From assembly GCF_003050785.1 (NCBI RefSeq), contig NZ_QAOH01000008.1, forward strand, positions 1 to 64,000: a stretch of 64,000 nt of DNA, written 5' to 3'. The notes beneath the pieces were generated by a model. It saw only the letters and a program-made list of their open reading frames with translations, was not told the DNA's origin and ran no database searches. Of the stretch, positions 17,417 to 27,109 are shown piece after piece (positions within the stretch are counted from its first letter, which is position 1; the number at the start of each line of letters is the position of its first letter). Both the position numbers and the translations under genes were made by a program. The stretch is from Celeribacter persicus. Lineage in GTDB: Bacteria > Pseudomonadota > Alphaproteobacteria > Rhodobacterales > Rhodobacteraceae.

Positions 17417-18655
17417 ATGTCTCAGCTTCCGCCTCTGCGCGTCTCAACCCTGTTCTTCGATATGAACAGCTACTACGCCTCCGTGGCGCAGGCCGAGGAG
17501 CCTGCGCTGATGGGGCGGCCCGTGGGGGTTCTGACAACGGATGCGCCGAACGCCGCCTGTATCGCGGCGAGTGTCGAGGCGAAACGACACGGCGTGCGCA
17601 TGGGCACGCGGCAGGACGAAGCGCGCAGGCTCTGTCCGGGGATCGTCTTTCGTCCGGTCAAACACGATATCTGCGTCGACTATCATCATGCGATTTTGCA
17701 GGCGGTCGAAACGGTCATTCCGGTGCACCGGGTCTGGTCGATCGACGAATGCTCCTGTCTTTTAACCGGTTCGGAGCAGGAATTGTCGCGGGCTCTGGAA
17801 ATCGGACGGGATTTGCAGCACGCGGTACTGACACAAGTCAGCCCGGCCTTGCGCTGTTCCGTCGGTTTGGGGCCTACCCGGCTCTTGGCGAAAGTTGCTG
17901 CCGAGTTGGAAAAGCCGATGGGGCTTCACTGGCTCACACCGGAGGTTCTTCCCGACAGGATCGCACATCTGGCGCTGGACGACTTGCCGGGGGTGTCCTG
18001 GCGGATGAAAGCCCGGCTGGAGGCCGCCGGAATTCCGGATGTGGTGACGCTCTATCGCATCGCACCGAAACGCGCACGGGCGATCTGGGGCAATGTCGCG
18101 GGGGAGCGGTTCATCCGCGAGTTGCGCGGCGAAACGGTGGTTTGGCCGGAGACCAAACGTGGCATGATCGGCCATGGGCAGGTGCTCACAGGGCCGAATG
18201 CGACGCCCGAGGGCGCGCGGCTCGTCACCCGGCGTCTGCTGATCAAGGCCGCATCCCGTCTGCGCCGGGAAGGGTTCTGCGCCCGCAGCCTGTCGGTCAG
18301 TGTGAAATGCAAATCCGGGTCACGGCAGCGTCGGGACGGCACGATCCGGGCGACGCAGGACACGTTCTTTCTGCTGGATGTTCTGGCGGGCTACTGGGCG
18401 GAACTGCTCCTTTGTCCACGTCCGAAAGCCGTCTCTGTCATGTTGGGCGGGTTGATCTCGCAAGCGCGGGTGATGGACGATCTCTTCGCGCCCTCAGAGG
18501 ACCGCGCACCACTCTGTCTTGCCATCGACCGGCTCAACCAGCGCTTCGGTCAGGATACGGTGCGCTATGGCCTCTTGCCGCCGCACCACGTGCCCTACAC
18601 GGGGGCGAAAATCGCCTTCGGGCGCATTCCTCTGGCGGAGGATTTTCGCGAATAG
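17417..18655 (+). CDS. dinB: Y-family DNA polymerase (DNA polymerase IV, DinB)
   Basis: The 412-residue protein is an error-prone translesion polymerase. The palm motifs are present: FFDMNSYYASVAQAE with D15, and SIDEC with D110-E111 for the metal ions. Helix-hairpin-helix and little-finger regions follow (LDDLPGVSWRMKARLEAAG near 195-213). I took the ATG at 17417 because family similarity starts there and a LexA box lies just upstream. The C-terminal region is longer than in short DinB forms, and a canonical clamp-binding peptide is not obvious. Confidence 0.9.
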   Translation: MSQLPPLRVSTLFFDMNSYYASVAQAEEPALMGRPVGVLTTDAPNAACIAASVEAKRHGVRMGTRQDEARRLCPGIVFRPVKHDICVDYHHAILQAVETVIPVHRVWSIDECSCLLTGSEQELSRALEIGRDLQHAVLTQVSPALRCSVGLGPTRLLAKVAAELEKPMGLHWLTPEVLPDRIAHLALDDLPGVSWRMKARLEAAGIPDVVTLYRIAPKRARAIWGNVAGERFIRELRGETVVWPETKRGMIGHGQVLTGPNATPEGARLVTRRLLIKAASRLRREGFCARSLSVSVKCKSGSRQRRDGTIRATQDTFFLLDVLAGYWAELLLCPRPKAVSVMLGGLISQARVMDDLFAPSEDRAPLCLAIDRLNQRFGQDTVRYGLLPPHHVPYTGAKIAFGRIPLAEDFRE

Positions 18656-18727
18656 CACCTGCGCCCGTCACGATCCGTTGTTTGCGGTACGTGACGGTTG
18701 GTGAAGCCGATGTGCGGGAGGCTTCCC

Positions 18728-19765
18728 ATGGCTGACGTCGCCCTGAAACCGGTGCAGGACAGTGCCACCGTCGGTGGCGGTCTGGATTTTGTGACGGTGA
18801 TTTTCCGCACGGAACTGGAGATGTTGCGCTTGCAGGCACGCTCCATGGCGCGGTTTCTCAAGCCCGAAGATGTCAATTCCATCCTGATCGTTCTGAACGA
18901 CGAGGATGAGGAGGCTTGCCAGCGCGGGGTGGAGGCTATGCTGGCGGAATGGGGGCACTTGGCCGAGCGCGTGCAGATCATTGCCGGATCATCCTTGCTG
19001 CGTCCGGTGAAGGGCGGCGTGCTGGCGCATCTGGAACGGTTTTGGGCCAGCGGCCCGCGCTGTGCCTGGCGGCCGTATCGGGACCGTATTCAGGGCAAGC
19101 CACGGGTGGTCTATGGCTGGGCGCGAAACAATGGCTGGCTGATGCAGCAGGCCTTCAAGCTTTTGGCTGCTTATCGGGCGACGGGGGATTATATCGTCAT
19201 TCTGGATGCCAAGAATTTTTTCATCCGCTCCACAGATGCCTCGGAATTCGTGGATGCGGACGGACGTCCCCGTGTCGAACCTGCGACGCAAGAGACGAAT
19301 TACCTCGAATGGGCCGCGAAATCCGCCCGGCGAATTGGTTCAGCCGTGCCGCAAAGAACGTCGATTCCGCCCTCCCTGACGCCGATTGTGCACCGGCGGG
19401 AGGACATGGTCAGGGCCGTCGGGCGTCTGGAAGAAACGCTTGGCGCTTTGGAATGTTTCTTTGCGCGACGCAGTGCGAAATCGACGGAATTCATGTTGTT
19501 GTATGCCGCGATGTCACCCGACAGTTCCGACTGGATGAAGGCATTTTCAGTGCGTCGGGATGCACCGATTTACCGTATCTTAAATACTGAAGAGGTCGGT
19601 GCAACACTGGATGCGATTGCGAAAGAGCCCCGCGCGCTGTTGTCATTGCATCGCAAATATTTGCGATCCCTGGACGCCGAAACGCAGGAAAGGCTGTTGT
19701 CCTACCTGCGCGAGATCGGTCTGGTGCGGGATGGGGAAGCGACGGGAGGTTTCTTCGATGTTTGA
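18728..19765 (+). CDS. DUF6492 family protein, glycosyltransferase-like
   Basis: The 345-residue protein follows GGGAGG eight bases before its ATG. The features VTVIFRTELEMLRLQARSM, ILIVLNDEDEEAC and GDYIVILDAKNFFIRSTDA fit DUF6492, a family with the look of GT-A glycosyltransferases, where LDAKN replaces the DXD strand. No signal or membrane segment is seen. Members often sit with polysaccharide genes, but here the neighbours are unrelated. Substrate and true activity are unknown. Confidence 0.75.
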   Translation: MADVALKPVQDSATVGGGLDFVTVIFRTELEMLRLQARSMARFLKPEDVNSILIVLNDEDEEACQRGVEAMLAEWGHLAERVQIIAGSSLLRPVKGGVLAHLERFWASGPRCAWRPYRDRIQGKPRVVYGWARNNGWLMQQAFKLLAAYRATGDYIVILDAKNFFIRSTDASEFVDADGRPRVEPATQETNYLEWAAKSARRIGSAVPQRTSIPPSLTPIVHRREDMVRAVGRLEETLGALECFFARRSAKSTEFMLLYAAMSPDSSDWMKAFSVRRDAPIYRILNTEEVGATLDAIAKEPRALLSLHRKYLRSLDAETQERLLSYLREIGLVRDGEATGGFFDV

Positions 19766-19768
19766 GAC

Positions 19769-20206
19769 CTACCGCCCGCTTTCGATCTCCTGTTGCCGCA
19801 GCGGTGTCTTGTCGATGGCGCGGGTGATCTCGCGCACGTCCCAGGGTGCTGGTTTACGGAGCATCACGCGCCCGTCCTTGTCGACGATGACAAGGGCGAA
19901 GCCACGCGGGCGGAGCGCTGTGCGGATCGGGGCGCGGGCGTCTGGGTCGGTGTCGGTGAGGATCACCACATCGCGGTCCAGAAGCGGCTCGGGACGTGCT
20001 TCCAGCAAAAGGAGCTGGTCGCTGAACGATGGGTCCAGCGGACTGTCGGCGAAGACGACGAGGACGCGGTTCTGCCATTTGAACTCGGAAAGTTCGGTGT
20101 CTCCGGCGCTTTGGATTAGCGGTGCGTCTGCCACGTCTTCTTGCGCCAGAAGCGGGGCGGGGATCAGGAAAAGCGCTGCGATGGCGGCGAGATAGATTTG
20201 TTTCAT
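19769..20206 (-). CDS. DUF4174 family exported protein
   Basis: The 145-residue protein starts MKQIYLAAIAALFLIPAPLLAQ, a clear signal peptide. The mature part (FKWQNRVLVVFADSP, ALVIVDKDGRVML) fits DUF4174, whose fold resembles thioredoxin but lacks the CXXC pair, as here. GGGAGG lies just upstream of the ATG. It converges with the DUF6492 gene, with three bases between the stops. Its function is unknown. Confidence 0.82.
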   Translation of the reverse strand: MKQIYLAAIAALFLIPAPLLAQEDVADAPLIQSAGDTELSEFKWQNRVLVVFADSPLDPSFSDQLLLLEARPEPLLDRDVVILTDTDPDARAPIRTALRPRGFALVIVDKDGRVMLRKPAPWDVREITRAIDKTPLRQQEIESGR

Positions 20207-20310
20207 CGGTCCTCCCGGTGTGCCTTCTATATAGGGGGACGGGACGGCCAAACCAAGGTTGAACGTGCCCCTTCGGGGGGGACGATGCGAAAACGGGAAG
20301 GAGCCTGACG

Positions 20311-22434
20311 ATGACGGACAGGAAAAAATGGGAAGAGGTGGCCGAGAAGGAGCTTCGAGGCAAGCCGCTTGAGAGCCTTGAGTGGAACACACTTGAGGGG
20401 ATCAAGGTCAAGCCGCTCTATGCCGAGGACGACCTTGAGGGCATGGATCATCTCGGCAACACACCGGGGATGGAGCCTTTCACCCGGGGTGTGAAGGCGA
20501 CGATGTATGCGGGCCGCCCCTGGACCATCCGGCAATATGCGGGCTTCTCGACCGCCGAGGAATCGAACGCGTTTTACCGCAAGGCGCTGGCCGCCGGTCA
20601 GCAGGGGGTCTCTGTTGCTTTCGATCTGGCCACGCACCGGGGCTACGATTCCGATCACCCGCGCGTGGTGGGCGATGTCGGCAAGGCCGGTGTGGCGATC
20701 GACTCTGTCGAGGACATGAAAATCCTGTTCGACGGCATTCCTTTGGACAAGGTCTCCGTGTCGATGACGATGAACGGCGCGGTGATCCCGATCCTCGCCA
20801 ATTTCATCGTGACGGGCGAGGAACAGGGCCATGATCGCGCGTTGCTTGCGGGGACCATTCAGAACGACATTCTGAAAGAATTCATGGTGCGCAACACCTA
20901 TATCTACCCGCCGGAACCCTCGATGAAGATCATCGCGGACATCATCGAATTCACCGCGAACGAGATGCCGAAATTCAACTCGATCTCGATCTCCGGCTAC
21001 CACATGCAGGAAGCGGGGGCGAACCTCGTGCAGGAACTCGCGTTCACGCTTGCCGACGGGCGCGAATATGTCCGCACCGCGATCAAGGCGGGGATGGATG
21101 TGGACAAGTTCGCCGGTCGTCTGTCGTTCTTCTTTGCCATCGGCATGAACTTCTTCATGGAGGCTGCGAAGCTGCGCGCCGCGCGTTATCTCTGGACGCG
21201 CGTGATGGAGGAGTTCGAACCGAAGCTCTCCAAGTCCAAAATGCTCCGCACTCACTGTCAGACCTCGGGCGTGTCCTTGCAGGAGCAAGATCCCTATAAC
21301 AACGTGATCCGCACCGCCTATGAAGCGATGTCGGCGGCACTTGGCGGCACGCAATCGCTGCACACCAATGCTCTGGACGAGGCCATCGCGCTTCCGACCG
21401 AGTTCTCGGCGCGCATTGCCCGGAACACGCAGCTCATATTGCAGGAAGAGACCGGGATCACCAACGTCGTCGATCCGCTCGCGGGGTCTTACTACGTTGA
21501 GAGCCTCACCAAGGAACTGGCCGACAAGGCTTGGGCTCTGATGGAAGAGATCGAAGAGATGGGCGGCATGACCAAGGCCGTCAACTCCGGCATGCCGAAG
21601 CTTCGGATCGAGGAAACCGCAGCCAAACGTCAGGCCATGATCGACCGTGGCGAAGAGGTAATTGTCGGCGTCAACAAATACCGCAAGGACAAGGAAGACC
21701 CGATCGACATTCTCGACGTGGACAACGTGGCCGTGCGCAACAGCCAGATTGCCCGCCTCGACAAGATCAAAGCCAGCCGCGATGCCGCCAAGGTCGAAGA
21801 GACGCTTGGTGCGCTGGAGCGGGCGGCGAAATCCGGCGAGGGCAACCTCCTCGCGCTGGCGGTCGAGGCCGCCCGTGCCCGTGCAACCGTTGGGGAGATT
21901 TCGATGGCCATGGAGAAAGCATTCGGACGTCACCGGGCCGAGGTGAAAACGCTGGCGGGCGTCTATGGCGCCGCCTACGAGGGGGACGAGGGTTTTGCCC
22001 AGATCCAGAAAGACGTCGAAACCTTCGCCGAGAAAGCCGGGCGTCGTCCGCGCATGCTCGTCGTCAAGATGGGTCAGGACGGCCATGACCGGGGCGCGAA
22101 AGTCATCGCCACCGCCTTTGCCGATATCGGCTTTGATGTCGATGTTGGCCCGCTGTTCCAGACGCCGGAGGAGGCCGCGCAAGACGCCATCGACAACGAC
22201 GTGCATATCGTGGGCATCTCCTCGCAGGCCGCAGGTCACAAGACCTTGGCGCCGAAGCTCATTGAGGCCCTGAAAGAGCAGGGCGCCGAAGACATCATCG
22301 TGATCTGCGGTGGTGTGATCCCGCAGCAGGATTACCAGTTCCTCTATGACGCAGGCGTCAAGGCGATCTTCGGGCCGGGCACCAACATCCCGGCGGCGGC
22401 GCGTCAGATTCTCGACCTGATTTCGACGGAATAA
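20311..22434 (+). CDS. Methylmalonyl-CoA mutase
   Basis: The 707-residue enzyme rearranges (R)-methylmalonyl-CoA to succinyl-CoA with adenosylcobalamin, finishing propionate assimilation begun by PccAB. The N-terminal TIM barrel has [20 protein letters not shown] and [20 protein letters not shown]-like substrate motifs. The C-terminal B12 domain has [12 protein letters not shown] with the cobalt-ligand H592. It is a single-chain form, slightly shorter than E. coli ScpA at the N-terminus. The ATG follows GGAAGGAG. An epimerase and the MeaB/ArgK G-protein are not in the window. Confidence 0.95.
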   Translation: MTDRKKWEEVAEKELRGKPLESLEWNTLEGIKVKPLYAEDDLEGMDHLGNTPGMEPFTRGVKATMYAGRPWTIRQYAGFSTAEESNAFYRKALAAGQQGVSVAFDLATHRGYDSDHPRVVGDVGKAGVAIDSVEDMKILFDGIPLDKVSVSMTMNGAVIPILANFIVTGEEQGHDRALLAGTIQNDILKEFMVRNTYIYPPEPSMKIIADIIEFTANEMPKFNSISISGYHMQEAGANLVQELAFTLADGREYVRTAIKAGMDVDKFAGRLSFFFAIGMNFFMEAAKLRAARYLWTRVMEEFEPKLSKSKMLRTHCQTSGVSLQEQDPYNNVIRTAYEAMSAALGGTQSLHTNALDEAIALPTEFSARIARNTQLILQEETGITNVVDPLAGSYYVESLTKELADKAWALMEEIEEMGGMTKAVNSGMPKLRIEETAAKRQAMIDRGEEVIVGVNKYRKDKEDPIDILDVDNVAVRNSQIARLDKIKASRDAAKVEETLGALERAAKSGEGNLLALAVEAARARATVGEISMAMEKAFGRHRAEVKTLAGVYGAAYEGDEGFAQIQKDVETFAEKAGRRPRMLVVKMGQDGHDRGAKVIATAFADIGFDVDVGPLFQTPEEAAQDAIDNDVHIVGISSQAAGHKTLAPKLIEALKEQGAEDIIVICGGVIPQQDYQFLYDAGVKAIFGPGTNIPAAARQILDLISTE

Positions 22435-22463
22435 GCGTCTGAGCTGAGTATTTCAGCCAAGAA

Positions 22464-22495
22464 AAAGGGCCGGGGGATCGTTCCTCCGGCCCTTT
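22464..22495. terminator. Bidirectional terminator between the mutase gene and nhaA
   Basis: AAAGGGCCGG and CCGGCCCTTT form a strong stem with a T-rich flank on both strands (CGTTTT on plus, TTTTTC on minus). It can end transcription of the mutase gene and of the convergent nhaA gene. Confidence 0.85.
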
Positions 22496-22515
22496 CGTTT
22501 TGCAATGAGAGGCAC

Positions 22516-23736
22516 TTAATGTGCGGGTTCCTGCACCTCAGAGGCGGTGACTTCGGCCTCTTTCAGGGCCGGTTTGGCATCCGCCGCAGGGGCGAGTTTG
22601 AGCACGACAAAACCGATGATCGCGGAGATGATCGAGCCGGAGAGCACGCCGATGCGCACTTCGTTCATATGGAACGCATCCTCGAAGGACAGCCCGCCGA
22701 TGAAGAGCGACATGGTGAAACCGATCCCCGCCAGCGCCGCGACACCATAGATATGGAGCCAAGTCGCGCCGAAGGGTTTCTTGGCTACGCCAAATTTCAC
22801 CAAAATCCAGGTCATTCCGAAGACGCCGATCTGTTTGCCAAGGATGAGACCCAGAGCGATGCCCCGCGGCAGCGGTGAGAACACATCGGCAAGGGTCACG
22901 CCCGAGAGCACCACGCCCGCGTTGGCAAAGGCGAAGACCGGCACGATCAGGAAGAACACATAGGGAGAAAGCGCGTTTTCAAGCGCATGCAACGGCGACT
23001 TGCCCCATTTGTCCTTGATCGGGATGAAGAAGGCGGTGATCACGCCCGCGAGCGTTGCATGCACGCCGGATTTCAGCACCAGCACCCAGAGCACCGTCCC
23101 CAACAGGATGATTGGCGCGATCCGGTGAATGCCGGAGCGATTGAGGTAGAACATGATCGCCAAGGGGATGACCGCGAGGAACAGGTAATCGAGATGCAAT
23201 TCGGCGGTGTAGAAGAACGCGATGATCAGGATCGCACCGAGGTCATCGAGGATCGCCAGCGTCAAAAGAAAGACCTTGAGCGACGATGGCACCCGATCCC
23301 CCACCAGCGCCAGAATGCCAAGCGCGAAGGCGATGTCAGTCGCTGCCGGAATGGCCCAGCCGGAATGGGTTTCGGGCGAGGAGATATTGAGGGCGAAATA
23401 GACTAGGGCGGGCATGATCATGCCGCCCACGGCGGCCATGCCGGGCAGAACCACGTCGCGCGGGTTCTTGAGTTTGCCTTCCATCAGTTCGTGTTTGAGC
23501 TCAAGTCCGACGAGCAGAAAGAACACCGCCATCAACCCGTCGTTGATCCAAAGGATCAGGGGTTTGGAGAGGCCGGTGTCTCCGAGTTGAACGGTGAAAT
23601 ACGACGACAATGCGCCATCGTAATACGGATAAAGCGAGGAATTGGCCACGAACATGGCAGCGACGGCGGCTACCATGAGCACGATACCGCCTGAAATCTC
23701 ACTGTCGAAGAACTGTTCCAATTTGCGCAGGAGCAT
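22516..23736 (-). CDS. nhaA: Na+/H+ antiporter NhaA
   Basis: The 406-residue inner-membrane protein exchanges protons for cytoplasmic sodium. It has about 12 hydrophobic segments. The conserved ATDIAFALG and LAILDDLGAIL carry the aspartates needed for ion binding (D133 and D163/D164 in E. coli numbering). The soluble C-terminal tail (ADAKPALKEAEVTASEVQEP) is family-typical in being variable. A marine or saline lifestyle would fit. The upstream leader shares a 92-base gap with a divergent gene. Confidence 0.95.
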   Translation of the reverse strand: MLLRKLEQFFDSEISGGIVLMVAAVAAMFVANSSLYPYYDGALSSYFTVQLGDTGLSKPLILWINDGLMAVFFLLVGLELKHELMEGKLKNPRDVVLPGMAAVGGMIMPALVYFALNISSPETHSGWAIPAATDIAFALGILALVGDRVPSSLKVFLLTLAILDDLGAILIIAFFYTAELHLDYLFLAVIPLAIMFYLNRSGIHRIAPIILLGTVLWVLVLKSGVHATLAGVITAFFIPIKDKWGKSPLHALENALSPYVFFLIVPVFAFANAGVVLSGVTLADVFSPLPRGIALGLILGKQIGVFGMTWILVKFGVAKKPFGATWLHIYGVAALAGIGFTMSLFIGGLSFEDAFHMNEVRIGVLSGSIISAIIGFVVLKLAPAADAKPALKEAEVTASEVQEPAH

Positions 23737-23828
23737 TGTCTTTTTCTGGTCTTTCCTGAAAGTTGAGTTAAGGGTGGGTCATATGGAGATGGGGACTCGT
23801 TTCCCCGGTTTCAATAAGGGCAATAGCA

Positions 23829-24461
23829 ATGACCTACCGGATTGATCATCTGGTGATTTCCGCTTCCGATCTGGAGCAGGGCAAGGATGCGATGGAGGCT
23901 TTGCTCGACGTCGAATTCGGCCCGGGCGGGGTGCATAAGGACATGGGAACGCATAACGTGCTGCTGGCCATGGCGCGCCCGGATGGCAGCGATGCCTATC
24001 TTGAGGTGATCGCCCCCGATCCGGCGGCGAAGCGTCCCGATTTTCCCCGTTGGTTCGATCTCGATAACTTTGGCGGGCCGCCCCGGCTTACCAACTGGGT
24101 CGTGTCCTGCCCCGATCTCGAAGAGGCCTGGGAACTGGCCCCCGCCGATGTCGGGCGGATCATGTCGTTTCAGCGGGGTGCATATGCCTGGCGAATGATC
24201 GTGCCGGAGACGGGCGTTCTGCCTTTTGACAATTGTTTTCCGGCGTTGATCGAATGGCACTCGTCACGGCCCGTGCCGGGGCTGCCCGATCCGGGACTGG
24301 CCTTTCGTCGACTGAAAATCATGCACCCGGAACCGGAAGAGTTGCGCGAGGCGCTCGCGCCTTTTATCTCCGCCATGGAGCATGTTCGAATTGTGCAAGC
24401 CGAAACGCCGGGCCTTATGGCCGAGATCGGCACGCCGTCAGGGGAGATCTGGGTCGCATGA
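23829..24461 (+). CDS. VOC-fold protein, glyoxalase-3-like
   Basis: The 210-residue protein begins MTYRIDHLVISASDLEQGKD, with AYLEVIAPDP near residue 57-66, matching the Glyoxalase_3 (PF13468 type) branch of the vicinal-oxygen-chelate fold. His8 and Glu60 are likely metal ligands by family analogy. It overlaps the following acetyltransferase gene by four bases. The substrate is unknown. Confidence 0.82.
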   Translation: MTYRIDHLVISASDLEQGKDAMEALLDVEFGPGGVHKDMGTHNVLLAMARPDGSDAYLEVIAPDPAAKRPDFPRWFDLDNFGGPPRLTNWVVSCPDLEEAWELAPADVGRIMSFQRGAYAWRMIVPETGVLPFDNCFPALIEWHSSRPVPGLPDPGLAFRRLKIMHPEPEELREALAPFISAMEHVRIVQAETPGLMAEIGTPSGEIWVA

Positions 24462-24961
24462 CAGAAAAACCGCATTTGCGTGTGGCGCGGGCGGATGACG
24501 CCCTCGCACTCAGGGCCATCATGGCACCGGTGATCGCGGAGTCTACCGCGTCGTTTTCCTCTGTGGAGCGCGACGAAGCGGGCTGGGTGGCGATGATCGG
24601 TGATCGTCTGGCGCGCGGTCGGGCGTTTTACGTCGCCAAGATCAGGGGCGAGGTGGTGGGCTACGCGACTTATGATCAGTTCCGTCCGGGTAACAACGGC
24701 TATCGCTTTACCATGGAGCATTCCGTCTATCTGAGCGACGCGGCGCAGGGGTTTGGTCTTGGGCGGACGCTGATGCTCATGGTCGAACAGCACGCGCGCG
24801 AGGCCGGGCATCATTCGATGATCGGGGTCATCGACGCCGACAATGCCGCCTCCATCGCCTTTCACAAGGCGCTCGGCTATGTCGAAGCAGGGCGTATCCC
24901 GCAGGCGGGGTTCAAATTCGACCGCTGGCTCGATGTGCTTTTTCTACAGAAATTCCTTTGA
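24458..24961 (+). CDS. GNAT-family N-acetyltransferase, phosphinothricin-acetyltransferase-like
   Basis: The 167-residue protein has the order and motifs of the Pat/Bar/YncA group: ALALRAIMAPVIAESTASF at the start, the acetyl-CoA loop AQGFGLGRTLM, and IDADNAASIAFHKALGYVEAG near the end. Members acetylate methionine sulfoximine, phosphinothricin or other small amines. The ATG lies in the ATGA overlap with the VOC gene, so the upstream in-frame start is not needed. Confidence 0.88.
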   Translation: MTEKPHLRVARADDALALRAIMAPVIAESTASFSSVERDEAGWVAMIGDRLARGRAFYVAKIRGEVVGYATYDQFRPGNNGYRFTMEHSVYLSDAAQGFGLGRTLMLMVEQHAREAGHHSMIGVIDADNAASIAFHKALGYVEAGRIPQAGFKFDRWLDVLFLQKFL

Positions 24962-25013
24962 ACTCACGGATTTGTCGCGGGACTTGACCGGGTTTCCCGG
25001 ATAAACTGCCCCC

Positions 25014-25697
25014 ATGTCGATCTGGACCCGGATATTGGATGCGCTCAAGGCGCTTCGGGCGGGCGAAAGCCTTGCCTCGGTGTTCGAGCAGTTCCGCTCG
25101 GACCCGGAACGGCGCGTGGGCTTTACTATTGCGGTGATCGCGCTGGGCGCGAAAATGGCCAAGGCTGACGGGCTTGTGACCCGCGACGAGGTGACGGCGT
25201 TTCGTGAGGTGTTCCAGATCGCGAAAGAGGACGAGGCCGCCGCTGCGCGGGTGTTCAACCTCGCCCGTCAGGACGTGGCAGGCTTCGAGGATTACGCCAA
25301 AAGCGTCAAGAAGATGTATGGCGATGAATGCCGCCCGCTGATGGATCTCATGGACGGGCTGTTCCATATCGCCATGGCCGATGGCGAATATCATCCGGGC
25401 GAGGACGCTTTTCTGACCCGTGTGGCGGAGATTTTCGACGTTGACCCGCGTGCCTTCCGGGCGCTTCGGGCGCGCTACGTGCCTGACGCGGTGCGTGACC
25501 CTTACGATGTGCTGGGGGTCGATCCTTCGGCCTCGTATGATGAAATCAAGAAGGCCTATCGCGCCCTTGTGCGTGAAACCCATCCTGACCGGATGATCGC
25601 CCGCGGTGTGCCGGAAGAGGCGGTCAGGCTCGCCTCCGACCGGCTGGTGGAAATCAATGCCGCCTGGGAAGAGATCGAGGCGGAGCGGGCGGCATGA
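25014..25697 (+). CDS. DjlA-like J-domain protein with TerB domain
   Basis: The 227-residue protein has an N-terminal TerB-like helical domain (VGFTIAVIALGAKMAKADG, residues about 36-150). A C-terminal J domain from about 163 follows (DPYDVLGVDPSASYDEIKKA) with the HPD motif in ETHPDRM that stimulates DnaK. Unlike E. coli DjlA it lacks an N-terminal membrane anchor, so it should be a soluble co-chaperone. The stop overlaps the next gene by four bases. Confidence 0.9.
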   Translation: MSIWTRILDALKALRAGESLASVFEQFRSDPERRVGFTIAVIALGAKMAKADGLVTRDEVTAFREVFQIAKEDEAAAARVFNLARQDVAGFEDYAKSVKKMYGDECRPLMDLMDGLFHIAMADGEYHPGEDAFLTRVAEIFDVDPRAFRALRARYVPDAVRDPYDVLGVDPSASYDEIKKAYRALVRETHPDRMIARGVPEEAVRLASDRLVEINAAWEEIEAERAA

Positions 25698-26743
25698 AAA
25701 TCAGGATCGCCACCTATAACGTCGAATGGTTCGACAACCTGTTCGACAACAAGGGGCGGCCTCTGGCAGACGATGAGTGGTCGGCGCGACACAATGTGAC
25801 GCGTGAGATGCAACTCGAAGCTCTGGGCAAGGTGTTCACTGCGATGGATGCCGATGCGATCATGGTGATCGAAGCCCCTGACACTAACCGCCGTCGCGAC
25901 ACGCGCCGGGCGCTCGAACAATTTGCGGATTGGGCGGGACTGCGAGCGATGGCGGTGGAAATGGGCTATGTGAACGAAACCCAGCAGGAAATCGCGCTGA
26001 TGTACGACCCGCTGGTGCTGCGCGCGCGGCACGATCCGATGGGCGCGCCTGCGGGATTGGGCGAGGCCTTTGAGCCGCCTGCGTTCAATTCGATCTATCG
26101 GCTGGACCTCGACACCGACCGGGATCGCGAAGAGGTGCGATTTTCCAAGCCGCCGCTGGAACTGGCGATGGAGGTGCGGGAGACCGGCTTTGCCTTTCGC
26201 ATGATCGGAGTGCATGTGAAATCCAAGGCGCCTCATGGCGCGCGCAGGCGGGACGACGTGATCCGCATTTCCATCGAGAACCGGCGCAAGCAACTGGCGC
26301 AATGCATCTGGCTGCGTGAACGGGTGGAGGGACATCTGGAGGCGGGAGAGTCCCTGATCGTTCTGGGGGATTTTAATGACGGTCCGGGGCTCGACGAATA
26401 TGAAAAGCTCTTCGGGCGCTCGGGCGTCGAGATCGTCATGGGGCGCGAGGACCCGGATGTGCCACCGGAGATGCGGCTTTGCGATCCGAACGCGACCGAG
26501 GCGCTTGCCAGACGCGGCAATCAGGGGCCGACCTCCGCGCGTTTCTATATCGACGAGGAGGAGCGTTACCTCTCCGCTTTGCTCGATTATGTGATGATCT
26601 CACAGGACCTGAAAGACGGTGCGAAATGGCGCATCTGGCACCCGTTCGACAATCCTCTGTGTTTCCAGACACCGGAATTGCAGCATGCGCTCCTGACCGC
26701 TTCGGACCATTTCCCGGTGACGGTTGACCTCGATCTGCCCTGA
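25694..26743 (+). CDS. Endonuclease/exonuclease/phosphatase-family protein
   Basis: The 349-residue protein has the EEP fold motifs: RIATYNVEWFDN at the start, MVIEAPD with the metal-binding Glu, LGDFNDG near 226, and the final SDHFPVTVDL. It has no signal peptide. The family includes DNases and phosphodiesterases/phosphatases, and the substrate is not evident. It is translationally coupled to the J-domain gene (ATGA overlap), a pairing with no obvious functional link. Confidence 0.88.
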   Translation: MKIRIATYNVEWFDNLFDNKGRPLADDEWSARHNVTREMQLEALGKVFTAMDADAIMVIEAPDTNRRRDTRRALEQFADWAGLRAMAVEMGYVNETQQEIALMYDPLVLRARHDPMGAPAGLGEAFEPPAFNSIYRLDLDTDRDREEVRFSKPPLELAMEVRETGFAFRMIGVHVKSKAPHGARRRDDVIRISIENRRKQLAQCIWLRERVEGHLEAGESLIVLGDFNDGPGLDEYEKLFGRSGVEIVMGREDPDVPPEMRLCDPNATEALARRGNQGPTSARFYIDEEERYLSALLDYVMISQDLKDGAKWRIWHPFDNPLCFQTPELQHALLTASDHFPVTVDLDLP

Positions 26744-26794
26744 GATCTGCGACACCGGGGTGAAATCGTCATGAAGAGCGCTTATATGAGAGCC

Positions 26795-27106
26795 ATGAAA
26801 CGGATTGCTCTGATCATGATGTTGCTGGCGGGGCCTTTGGCCGCGGAAGACGCCGCGCCTTCCGAAGGATCGGAAGGCTGGAACATGCTGCGCGAGGGCT
26901 CAAGGCTTTTGTTGCAACAGTTGTTCGAGGAGATGGGACCGGCGCTTGAGGACCTTGAGGGTTTCGTCGACGATCTAAACGCCTATGAAGCGCCTGAGAT
27001 TTTGCCCAATGGCGATATTCTGATCCGGCGCAAGCCGGACCGACCGGAGGACGAAGCGCCGGAACGCGTGGTGCCCGATGCGCCGGAAGGGGCGATTGAC
27101 ATCTGA
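26795..27106 (+). CDS. Small exported protein of unknown function
   Basis: The 103-residue product begins MKRIALIMMLLAGPLAAEDA, a signal peptide. The mature part is acidic, with EGWNMLREGSRLLLQQLFEEMGPAL and a proline-rich end. The frame is open eight codons further to 26771, but the shorter form gives a normal signal peptide and has GAGAG just upstream. Such proteins are common in Rhodobacterales, and I know no function. Confidence 0.75.
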   Translation: MKRIALIMMLLAGPLAAEDAAPSEGSEGWNMLREGSRLLLQQLFEEMGPALEDLEGFVDDLNAYEAPEILPNGDILIRRKPDRPEDEAPERVVPDAPEGAIDI

Positions 27107-27109
27107 ACG

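Noticed and set aside
17191-18735. 514-codon frame overlapping dinB
   Set aside because: It shadows dinB in another frame; the polymerase motifs and the LexA box support only the dinB frame.
20311-22434. Possible cobalamin riboswitch before the mutase gene
   Set aside because: The 100-base leader lacks a B12-box-like sequence and has only a small hairpin.
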